Shown: in pieces, positions 56,655-64,000 of the stretch
Layout of the letters: each line of letters opens with the position of its first letter
Position numbering within the stretch: the stretch's first letter is position 1
Assembly (NCBI GenBank): GCA_022494885.1
Contig: JAGVSM010002666.1
Coordinates: 84,773-148,772, forward strand
Direction: 5' to 3'
Source: Micrasema longulum
Lineage: Eukaryota > Arthropoda > Insecta > Trichoptera > Brachycentridae
Length of the DNA stretch: 64,000 nucleotides
Notes under the pieces: generated by a model
Database searches by the model: none
The model's input: the letters and a program-made list of their open reading frames with translations, nothing else
What the model was told of the DNA's origin: nothing
Translations under genes and position numbers: made by a program

Positions 56655-56725
56655 TGTACCGAATTGATTTTTATACCGAATTGATTTTTATACAAAATTG
56701 ATTTTTATACCGAATTTATTTTAAT
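56655..56725 (+). repeat. 17-bp tandem repeat
   Basis: ACCGAATTGATTTTTAT occurs about four times with small changes. Confidence 0.8.
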
Positions 56726-56729
56726 GTAA

Positions 56730-57500
56730 GAAAACCTATCTAGCATTGTTCTTTTTCTAGTACACTTTTTTAAAACAGTGATGTGTGGAACGTATCCCCC
56801 GTTTAAAAAACATTTTACCCCATGAACAAAACTTGCTAATAATTCTGATGTTTTTAAAATGAATCCTCCATCGAATATAAATTTGAGAGAATATTTTTCG
56901 TTTAAGGTCCTGTTCAGAACTTTCCAATCAGCCTTTTTTCGTACTATTGGTCTGTCAAAGAATTTGTGGGCATTTTTTTTCTACATGGCAACTTTTTACG
57001 GAAACCATTAATGAAAGACCGAAAAGGTTATAGCGTCTGTATCAACCCCGAACCCTGATAAAACTTCAAAGAGATTTGTAGGATTGAGAGTTGTAATTAA
57101 TTCGGGGATGAGAACTAAAAATTATGCTGAAAAAAGTTTTTGTCTTTCAGGAATCCAAAATCATTTGAGACTATTCTGAAATGAAACGCAGATTACATTT
57201 CACAATTGCTTATTACATAAACATGATTTGATAAATTCCCATGAATTAAAAATTAAAAACTTTGTTTTTATAATCGCAAACTTTTAGCAAAAAAAATAGG
57301 CACTTACTCAATATCTTCCAACCAAATGAAATCTGAAGAAAATTTATCATTTTTTATAATATTGTTTTACAAGTTTGAAGGTCAAATATTACTTGTACGC
57401 TTCAAAGTATATAAAAAACAAAACACTTTGATTTACATTAAATGAATATCTCTAATGATAATTTCTTGTTGGAACTCCATTTTAAATATAATCAAAAAAA
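56730..57500. other. No recognisable gene
   Basis: Nothing identified on either strand. Confidence 0.4.
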
Positions 57501-57504
57501 TATT

Positions 57505-58010
57505 AACGAATTACAACAGGGATGGAGAATACCTTAAATAAAGGAATATGGAAGTCAAGGCACCTACAGGGCTTATGACCTGTCATTGGCTGGTTTAAGT
57601 GGCCACTTTACACACTGTGTAACATTCACCATTTTGCCTATGTTTGAACATCCATATTTCTTCAACTCTTCCATCTGTTGATTTTAGTGAAGTCAAAGAG
57701 CTGAAACCTTTATTGTTGTGAAGAGATTCATCTGACTGAATTATTTCACATACTAGGCAAGGCCTGAAAACAATTTTTCAATTTTTAAACTTCTTCTTGG
57801 ACCAGTTGGTTTCATTACAATATGTGAGTTTGTCGAAATGTTCTTTAAACCAGCCAATGACAGGTAAATGCCCTATAAATGTCTTGACTTCCATATTCCC
57901 TTATTTAAGGTATTCTCCATCCCTGTTGTAATTTTTAATCTTAATGACTCCCGAGGGGGTGAAATCCAGTCTTTTGTCTATGAACATTTGGACAAACTCA
58001 AATATTGTAG
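57505..58010 (+). repeat. Family Z repeat, near complete
   Basis: Same layout as 47426-47906: GAATTACAACAGGGATGG, the long module, a shortened inverted arm at about 57846-57932, and the terminal module (CTCCCGAGGGGGTGAAATCC to CAAATATTG). A-rich flanks of about 10 bp may be the target duplication. Confidence 0.8.
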
Positions 58011-58129
58011 TAAAAAAAAATACTTTAAAAAGTTTTCTTCGACTTTTATTTATAAAACATTCACAAGTGACTGAGTTTCTGGACTCAATCATTTCACATG
58101 TTATAAACAAATGAAAACGGAGGTTTTCA

Positions 58130-58510
58130 ACAATGATCTTATGTAAAAAGAAAGTTAAGTAGTTTTTAAAGATAAATGTTTGTCAATAGACTATCAAACT
58201 AAGACAAATAAAAAAAAATGTATCGTACTATCAGCGTGATGATTTTTAAAAGCTTGGCAATTTTGAAATTACTCCGCCTAAGACGTAATAACTTCGCTAC
58301 GGTGGGTTCTCTTGATTGGTAAACTTGCTTACTGTTAACCGAAAATCTACCATATCCCCATTTTATTGGTTGATTTACTAGAACTCGTGACGTCATTCAA
58401 AGTAGTTCAATTATGTTATCTTTTTCATACATTTTCGAGAAACTTCGCCGTACAATTTAATTCTTTTATTTTTACCGCGTATGAGAAAACCGTTAAGTAT
58501 ATGAATCGTG
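58130..58510 (+). repeat. Family X repeat
   Basis: GACTATCAAACTAAGAC, GAAATTACTCCGCCTAAG, CTCGTGACGTCATTC and TTTTTACCGCGTATGAG. It is the clearest copy; its ends are not defined. Confidence 0.55.
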
Positions 58511-58574
58511 CATATTGCCGTTGACAACATGCGGACTAGAAACCATGTCGTATACACAAAAAAGTAGCCAGAAA

Positions 58575-58935
58575 TTAAAATGCACGCAACGATCCATGGA
58601 AAGAGAGACAGACTAAGAAATGAAGAAATAAGGCGCCGAGCCGGAGTCGAGGATATCATGGATCGTACAGCGAAATCGAAATGGCAGTGGGCCGGACACT
58701 TGGCGAGACAAAATGATGACACGTGGACACCCAGAATAATAAAGTGGAGACCATGGGCAAAAAGTAGAAGTGTTGAAAGGCCACTGAAAAAATGGGTCGA
58801 CAACATTGCCTCAATTGCCGGTAAAACGTGGATGATGAAAGCGGGTGATAGGAAGGAATAGAGACGTTTAATGCAGGATAATGGAGGCATTTATTCAGCA
58901 GTGGAGAGAATAAAGCTGAAGAAGAAGAAGAAAAA
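58575..58935 (+). pseudogene. RTE-like RT protein C-terminus
   Basis: An open plus frame reads RNEEIRRRAGVEDIMDRTAK, SKWQWAGHLARQNDDTWTPR, IIKWRPWAKS and RPLKKWVDNIASIAGKTWM, then one stop and RLMQDNGGIYSAVERIKLKK. This is the C-terminus of a widespread insect endonuclease/reverse-transcriptase family: the R-N-EIR block, the KW-WAGH-AR block, and the R-P-WVDDI block. The catalytic core is absent. The GAAGAAGAAGAAAAAG tail marks the 3' end. The longer frame on the opposite strand is a shadow of this one. Confidence 0.88.
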
Positions 58936-59009
58936 GATGAAAACCGTTTTTATATCTAATTTCCAGCATTAATATTCCTCAGTATGAGGGAAAATAGTTC
59001 ATTTTCGTT

Positions 59010-59120
59010 TTTTATTTTAATGTTTGATTTCGATTTTTGTGATCTTACCAGGAATTGAACCCGTAACCCTTCGTATGTGAATCAAGCGTCCTTGCCATTA
59101 ATCCCGGGGGCCACCGAATG
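59010..59120 (-). repeat. SINE family A, minus copy
   Basis: Reverse strand: GGTGGCCCCCGGGATTAATG, ACGCTTGATTCACATACG and B box GGTTCAATTCCTGG. It lies just 3' of the RTE tail. Confidence 0.7.
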
Positions 59121-59488
59121 TTGTCTTATAGTCAGCGCATTTGCCGAGCATGCCTCAAGTCTAAGACCCAATTATCGACCTGGTCTTAATAAAATATAAC
59201 TAATTAATCCGTTAAAATACAAATATTTTTGTAATTAAGGCTTTATTAAAAAAAGGCATTATTAGTTATATGGTTTTCTGTGCGATCTGATTCTATCGCA
59301 GGTTTCTGGAAGGTTTAATTAAACATGGAGCTTAGAAGCTCTTTGATAATACACATATCAGTAGCGAGTCGTGATTTATTTTATTGGTAATCTACAAAAA
59401 AATACATTAATTTGTATCTACATATAAATCCATAAAAAGCAAGTTATAAAATGACTATTTTTTCTGTGGTTCTGTGAAAATCAACTCA

Positions 59489-59716
59489 ATCAACAGCTTG
59501 CCCACCACATCTGAGAACATAAGTATCCTTGGCGGTGCCCACATACACGGGAAATTTGCTCATTGTCAAACGAGAAAAGCTGCCCGAAGGAGCTCGCTGA
59601 AATCTGGTAGCCTTAGCATCTTTGTGCTGAAAGAAAGTAATCCAGAAGTACATAATATGTACTCCATTGGATTGAGAAGAGAGGGAAGTGAATTCTTCAC
59701 TGAGTGGGATTAAATT
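59489..59716 (-). pseudogene. Unrecognised coding-like fragment inside a hAT-type element
   Basis: The minus strand has an open stretch of about 75 codons containing YFWITFFQHKDAKATRFQRA, PSGSFSRLTMSKFPVYVGTA and KDTYVLRCGGQAVD, then a stop next to the family sequence of the element. I do not recognise the protein. Composition is less AT-biased than the surroundings and the peptide has no simple repeats, so it may be a captured exon or a fragment of another mobile element. An opposite-strand frame covers the same bases. Being a real gene is unlikely, since the piece is flanked by element termini. Confidence 0.35.
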
Positions 59717-59733
59717 GATTGGACATAATCAAT

Positions 59734-59935
59734 TCACCGAAGTGATGACAATTTTTTTTTAAAAGCCTCGTATTTTTTTTTGGAAGCCACCAGATCCGTA
59801 TATTCGACAGGACCTATAACAGTGCTACGGATAGTAGCGAGAAGCTCCATTCGGTAATCATAGAGAAGGAGAAAGGGACAAGACCACAGGATGTGTTTAA
59901 AAGATTGGTCAATCAACAATAATTGTTATTATTTA
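59734..59935 (-). pseudogene. LINE C-terminal zinc-knuckle-like remnant
   Basis: The minus frame reads QSFKHILWSCPFLLLYDYRM and GPVEYTDLVASKKKYEAFKK, resembling the H-L--CP-----R--L segment near the C-terminus of some LINE ORF2 proteins. It is about 60 codons and ends in a stop near 59734. The match is by eye. It lies within the probable hAT-type element. Confidence 0.5.
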
Positions 59936-60519
59936 CGCGATATATGTAGATTAATTCTATACTATTTTAATACAATATACTTGCACAAAAGTTTATTAAC
60001 AAATACCACAATGACATTCAACAGTAACTGTAAACACTGATTCCTTTTTAAATTAATTATGAAAAAAACGGTTACTGCAAACGCCATATGTTCTATGTGA
60101 TTCATAATATGTCAATGGTATCCTTTCAAAGAAAAATATTCCCTTTGAAATAATTTTCGAAATACCAGTTTCCAAATAGAGAATCTTCAAATAATATTTG
60201 TAATCTGAAAGCTTGTTTTAGTACTAAAAAAACTCACTTGGGTTAAAGATGTAAAATATAGTGTACTGTTTTGTATGGAGAAATAAGCTGATGTAATCCG
60301 CTAGTTTCATCGTTCACGGAGAACGAGCTGGGCGCTGGGCGCACTACATAGATATTTTATAAAGGAAGATGTTTGTAAGATGGTGGCGGTGATTTATAAT
60401 AAAAAAACAACTATTTTTTTTATTTTCGCATTAACATATTTACAATAAAACATTATTATCGAAAGTCAAACATAATGGTAAGCTGCGGATAATCGCTTAT
60501 TTTGACGATTCGCCCCTGG

Positions 60520-60865
60520 TACAAATATTATATTTCATGCTTTAAATTATTTTTCCTTATCATGGGAGGGGCAGGTAATAACAAGTCACGATCAGTGTAT
60601 TTGCCAATCATGTCATAAAGTTCGATATTTTCGCTATTAGAATATATAAAGCGTATCGTAAATAATAATAGTTTTGACGATAAAATCCTTGACGGAAGAT
60701 ATACACTTCTAACAGGGAAAAAAGCCACAGTTTTACTAATTATTTTTTTATATAGTAAAAGGTTTTGATAAAAATATGATAAAATTCTTTGGTTAAGTTT
60801 CACATTGATTAATTTGATCAACGAGCGCTTTCACCTAGGTGGGCATCTTCAGTAAAGGTAAATTA
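60520..60865. other. No recognisable gene
   Basis: A 97-codon minus frame at 60528-60821 shows no clear motif, though SNSENIELYDMIGKYTDRDL might be a LINE remnant. Confidence 0.35.
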
Positions 60866-60867
60866 TT

Positions 60868-61405
60868 TGTATTTAAATTTATTTCAACAGAGAGGGAAAA
60901 CAATTTTGAGAAGGGAATATGGAAGTCTAGGCATTTACAGGGCTTATGACCTATCGTTGGCTAGTGTAAGTGGCCATTTTACACACTGTGAAACATTCAC
61001 CATTCCGAAAACGTTTTAACATCCACATTTCCTCAACTCTTCCATCTGTTGAATTTTGTGAAGTAAAAGAGCTGAAATTTTTAACACGTAGGTGAGATTC
61101 ATCAGGCTGAACCAAATCATCTACTAGGCAACGCCTGAAAACAATTTTCCAATTTTTATTCTTTTTTTTTACCAGGTAGTAGTTCAACAATGTTTGGGTA
61201 TGTCCAAATGCTTGCAGACTTGCTGGATAAAGGTTTCAGCTCTTTTACTTCACAGAAGTCAACAGATTAAAGAATTGAGTATATGCGGATCTTTAAAAAT
61301 AGGCGGAACGGTGAATGTCACACAGTGTGTCAAGTGGCCACTTAAAGCAGCCAATGACAGGTCATGAGCCCAGTAAATGCCTAGACTACCATCTGTTGCA
61401 ACAAA
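60868..61405. repeat. Family Z repeat, two opposed copies
   Basis: A plus copy (TTTCAACAGAGAGGGAAAAC through GCAACGCCTGAAAACAATTT, to TTGCAGACTTGCTGGAT) is followed at about 61225 by an inverted inner part (AAAGGTTTCAGCTCTTTTAC to CAGGTCATGAGCCCAGTAA). Confidence 0.8.
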
Positions 61406-61614
61406 CTAAGATTTAATTAAAATTTTGCAGAACAGTTCAATTTTATGTCATGAACGTTTGTGAATGGACAGAAATTGGGATTAAGTAATATCATTGCAAA
61501 GAAGTCGATTCGGTCAAATTAAACAAAACAAAAGCAAGAAATTTCATTGTTTTTTTTAAAATTAAAATCGTTAATTGTCAATTAATATCTACAGAAAGTA
61601 TCAGTCTTATATAT

Positions 61615-61765
61615 GTAGTTATTTATTAAACAAACAAACCAACCATCACGGCGTTTCTCCATCACTCTGTCTTTACATTCATACCTCGTTTCCTCTACAT
61701 TCATACATCTCCTCATGCACACCGATTATTCCTACTCTTGACATGTTAATTCTCAAGTATTTGTT
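61615..61765 (-). mobile_element. RTE-like LINE 3' end
   Basis: Minus strand: ATGTCAAGAGTAGGAATAAT, GAGGAGATGTATGAATGTAG and CGCCGTGATGGTTGGTTTG, parallel to the 3' end at 4098-4325. It is 5'-truncated. Confidence 0.65.
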
Positions 61766-61799
61766 GCCTTTGTATCGGGGTTTAATCTTTCAGTAGTGC

Positions 61800-62575
61800 G
61801 ATTCTATAAAATGCTGCGAACGCCCAGTTGCATTCCACCGGCAGCACTACTGACTAGTCCTACTCGCGAGCGTCCACGTGGCAAACCCTGGACAATGGGA
61901 TCACATTCATAACGGCGTGATCACAGCGGATAGCGAGAGAACAAAACGGGAGTTTTTTGCGCCTCCAAACCAGAATCAACCAGCTAAGGAAAGATAAACC
62001 CGACAGAAAAATTCACCAGAGAAGGCAACGGGAAACCACTCTGGTCACCTTTTCCCAGGAATCATTATGGCGAGTATACCCAATAAGCAGTTATCCCAAT
62101 ATAAGCCAACGTCGGGGGTACCTGACAAGGCACCGCAAAAAGATCATGCCATGTCTCTCTCGGTCTTCCTCGTTTTCTGCGCCCATCAACATTCGCACTG
62201 TAGCTCTATTTAGCCGTTTTTTCGCTACCAATTTGCGAATTCTTTAAGAATGATAATTCGTTGTCGACGCGGATAAATACTGTGACACCGTCTCTGAAAC
62301 TTAGCGACAATGTCAAACTTTAAATGAGGGTATCAATCATAATTCAACAATTCCGTTTATAGCAGTGATGAGATTCATCCCTCTTCCTTCAACCTCACTA
62401 GACAAATACCAGCCCCTAATGTTAATTACTTCCTTAAGGGGTTATTCTCAAAAATTATAAAATTTACGAATAACTATACTGATACTGATAAGTTGAATTG
62501 TAAAAATCAATATCATCTCTGTTTCAGCACTCGCTGGTGCATAAAAAACTGCATTGGTAAGCCAAATTGTATATA
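61800..62575. other. GC-richer sequence, no recognised gene
   Basis: Between 61800 and 62240 composition is less AT-rich, with a 96-codon plus frame (61957-62247) rich in arginine and no recognised domain. It could be the 5' region of a LINE; I cannot support a gene. Confidence 0.35.
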
Positions 62576-62581
62576 AATATA

Positions 62582-62620
62582 TATATTTTATTTAATAAAG
62601 CAACGCTTTACAATTATACC
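62582..62620 (-). mobile_element. LINE 3' tail
   Basis: TATATATTTTATTTAAT then the perfect hairpin AAAGC-AAC-GCTTT and ACAATTATACC, the same arrangement as other LINE ends. Confidence 0.5.
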
Positions 62621-62654
62621 AGTTTAACACATTTAAAGTCATAACAGAAAACGT

Positions 62655-63793
62655 CAAAATATAATGTTTGACCATTTGTTCTGTTGGCAAGCAGCAACGA
62701 GGATTTGCAAAAAATAGTCTCCAGAATGTATGATGTATGCCTGGAGAGCGAATTGGCGATGAACGAAAGTAAGTCAAAAGTGATGGTATTTGAAAGCGGA
62801 AGTGCGGTTACTGACTGTATAACAAATGTAAAAAACAAATGTCTCTAAAAAGTAAAAGGATTTGTGTTTTTGGGAAGCATGTTTTCAAGAGATGGTAGAG
62901 TAGAATAAGATTAGATTAGAGTAGAAAAGGAGAGTGAATGCGGGCAACAAAATGAACGACACACTAAACACAGTAATTGCTAATAAAAATATGTCAATCT
63001 CAGCTAAACTGGCAGTGCGCATCGGAGAATTAGTCTCAACACATATGTTTGGAAGTGAAATATGGAACTGGCAGAAGAGTGCGGTTGAAATGCGATCTCT
63101 TCGAGGAATTTGAACGAAGTCAATATATGATAGGGTTACGAATGATGAAATAAGAAAAAAGAAGAGTCAAGTATAATTGATAAGATTAAAAAAAGGTCTC
63201 TGAGATGGTTTGGTCATGTAGAACGAATGGACGACGAAAGAGTGGTAAAACAAGTATATGTGCCGAAAATGAACGGTATCGTGAGACGAAGACGACTAAG
63301 GAAGACGTGGCATTTTATTTTATTGAAATTAACGGCACTTAGTGCCTTATTAGTTACAAATACAATTAATTATACATACATGTAAGCATAATTATAAGTA
63401 ATACAGAGCATTTAAAACAATGTTATTAATAAAAAAAATTAATAAAGTCTAAAAAAGATAAACTATATAAAATGATAGAATATTACCAATTATATAATTA
63501 TCGATAAAAAATGATAATTTGGTATTAGAAATACTTTGAACCAGTTAAAAAAAAAACTAAGAAAACAATTTTGAACAATATTAAATAAAAAAATTAAACT
63601 TAGGTAAATAGTTTATATTTATGCATAAAAATATATAATGATGTCAGAAAAAAATTATGAATAGAAATATTTTGTTCTAGAAAAAAAAACACATGATTAG
63701 GTAAACCAAAACCATAAGTCTGGTCATGTCAAAAACAAACAGAACCGAAGGGCATATATGATAAGATGTATGAATATGGAAGAAGCTAGGAAT
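62655..63793 (+). pseudogene. RTE-like RT remnant, split by another LINE
   Basis: The plus strand reads VSRMYDVCLESELAMNESKS and KVMVFESGSAVTD, then VNAGNKMNDTLNTVIANKNM and SISAKLAVRIGEL, then LRWFGHVERMDDERVVKQVY and GIVRRRRLRKTW. These are successive blocks of an RTE-like C-terminus (KTKVMVFE, R-NAGNKVNG-L, LRWFGH-ERM). A LINE tail is inserted at about 63314-63690, after which the RTE resumes with TGATTAGGTAAACCAAAACC and NRTEGHI-like sequence to 63793, as in the uninterrupted 36953-37100 copy. Several shifts and stops make it inactive. Confidence 0.85.
63312..63690 (-). mobile_element. LINE 3' end inserted in an RTE copy
   Basis: TTTATTTTATTGAAATTAAC, the hairpin GGCAC-TTA-GTGCC, then AT-rich UTR. 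The interrupted RTE sequence (GACGTGGCAT | CATGATTAGG) confirms both edges to within a few bases. Confidence 0.75.
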
Positions 63794-63796
63794 ATT

Positions 63797-64000
63797 TTTT
63801 TTTTTTTTTTTTTTATTTATTTACAATTTTAAAAAACCCGTTAGGGTTACATTAGAAATTTAATATTGTCTAGTCATTTTATGTCTCGTCTAGTCTAGTT
63901 AGTTCAGTCATCATGTGCTTTTTCAGATTGATTTTAAATTTGTCTCCAGTAAAAGTTTTCAAGTAGCAAGGTAGGTCGTTGTAGTGTTTAAGTCCATTAT
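63797..64000 (-). mobile_element. LINE 3' end running off the window
   Basis: A poly(T)/TTTATTTATTT tail, then the hairpin AACCC-GTTA-GGGTT about 40 bp from a stop codon. The element interrupts the RTE copy at 63793 and continues past the right edge. Confidence 0.75.
63879..63998 (-). CDS. LINE RT C-terminus, partial
   Basis: The minus frame, open from the window edge to the stop at 63879, reads NGLKHYNDLPCYLKTFTGDK and FKINLKKHMMTELTRLDET. The YNDLP motif followed by a basic FK--LKKH segment is the usual C-terminus of Jockey/CR1-like proteins. Only 39 codons are visible, without stops or shifts, and the 3' UTR is very short. Whether the rest is intact cannot be judged here. Confidence 0.65.
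   Translation of the reverse strand, partial: NGLKHYNDLPCYLKTFTGDKFKINLKKHMMTELTRLDET

Larger units (their letters stand above)
59359..60518. mobile_element. Probable hAT-type element, 1160 bp
   Basis: Left CAGTAGCGAGTCGTGATTT and right (reverse) CAGGGGCGAATCGTC match the termini of the elements at 23079 and 50777. The flanking 8-mers ACACATAT and GTACAAAT agree at only five positions, so a target duplication is not confirmed. The left 130 bp and the right 100 bp are family sequence; between them is unrelated, coding-like sequence. Confidence 0.65.

Noticed and set aside
58411..58890. 159-codon minus-strand frame
   Set aside because: It is the antisense of the well-supported RTE C-terminus on the plus strand.
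59474..59713. 79-codon plus-strand frame
   Set aside because: The opposite strand gives a more protein-like reading of the same bases; the plus frame has no recognised feature.
61957..62247. 96-codon arginine-rich plus frame
   Set aside because: No domain recognised; possibly LINE 5' sequence, but I could not match it to any motif.

Overview
This window looks like AT-rich nuclear DNA from an animal, most likely an arthropod and probably an insect. That reading rests on its repeats: many 5'-truncated non-LTR retrotransposons (Jockey/CR1-like, RTE-like and L2-like) with TTTA-rich 3' tails, a Tc1-like transposase remnant, hAT-type transposons, Helitron-like elements ending in CTAG, and tRNA-derived SINEs. 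I found no convincing host protein-coding gene, no rRNA gene and no intact tRNA gene. Nearly everything recognisable is a transposable element or a fragment of one, and almost all coding remnants are broken.

Layout. 0-5 kb: a decayed reverse transcriptase running in from the left edge, a Tc1 transposase remnant, and an RTE 3' end. 5-13 kb: LINE 3' tails, short inverted-repeat elements (8.6 and 11.2 kb), and two motifs resembling hammerhead ribozymes (10.6 and 11.4 kb). 13-23 kb: LINE and RTE remnants, mostly on the minus strand. 23-24.5 kb: a 1.39 kb hAT-type element with an 8-bp target duplication. 25-32 kb: a mosaic repeat array, several LINE remnants, and a short tandem repeat next to an L2-type 3' hairpin. 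32-36 kb: a Helitron-like element with another repeat inserted in it, a tRNA-SINE, and a second Helitron-like element carrying an 8-bp minisatellite. 36-50 kb: RTE tails, a large mosaic repeat array (39-40 kb), paired SINEs, a hAT transposase C-terminus, and LINE C-termini. 50-53 kb: a nested stack, an L2-type LINE split by a hAT-type element and again by a mosaic repeat. 53-64 kb: another Helitron-like element, more LINE and RTE pieces, a third hAT-type element whose interior holds unrelated coding-like sequence, and a LINE C-terminus running off the right edge.

The least familiar component is a mosaic interspersed repeat, called family Z here, present in at least sixteen places. It consists of recurring modules found in both orientations, often as long inverted arms. 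Four copies have 9-15 bp direct repeats at their ends, and one insertion is confirmed by an empty paralogous site in this same window. I could not assign it to a known transposon class. Other recurrent themes are a small hairpin just upstream of the TTTA tail of many LINE copies, whose stem sequence varies while pairing is kept, and hAT-type elements sharing termini but not interiors. All family assignments were made by eye from translated motifs and repeat comparison, without database searches.
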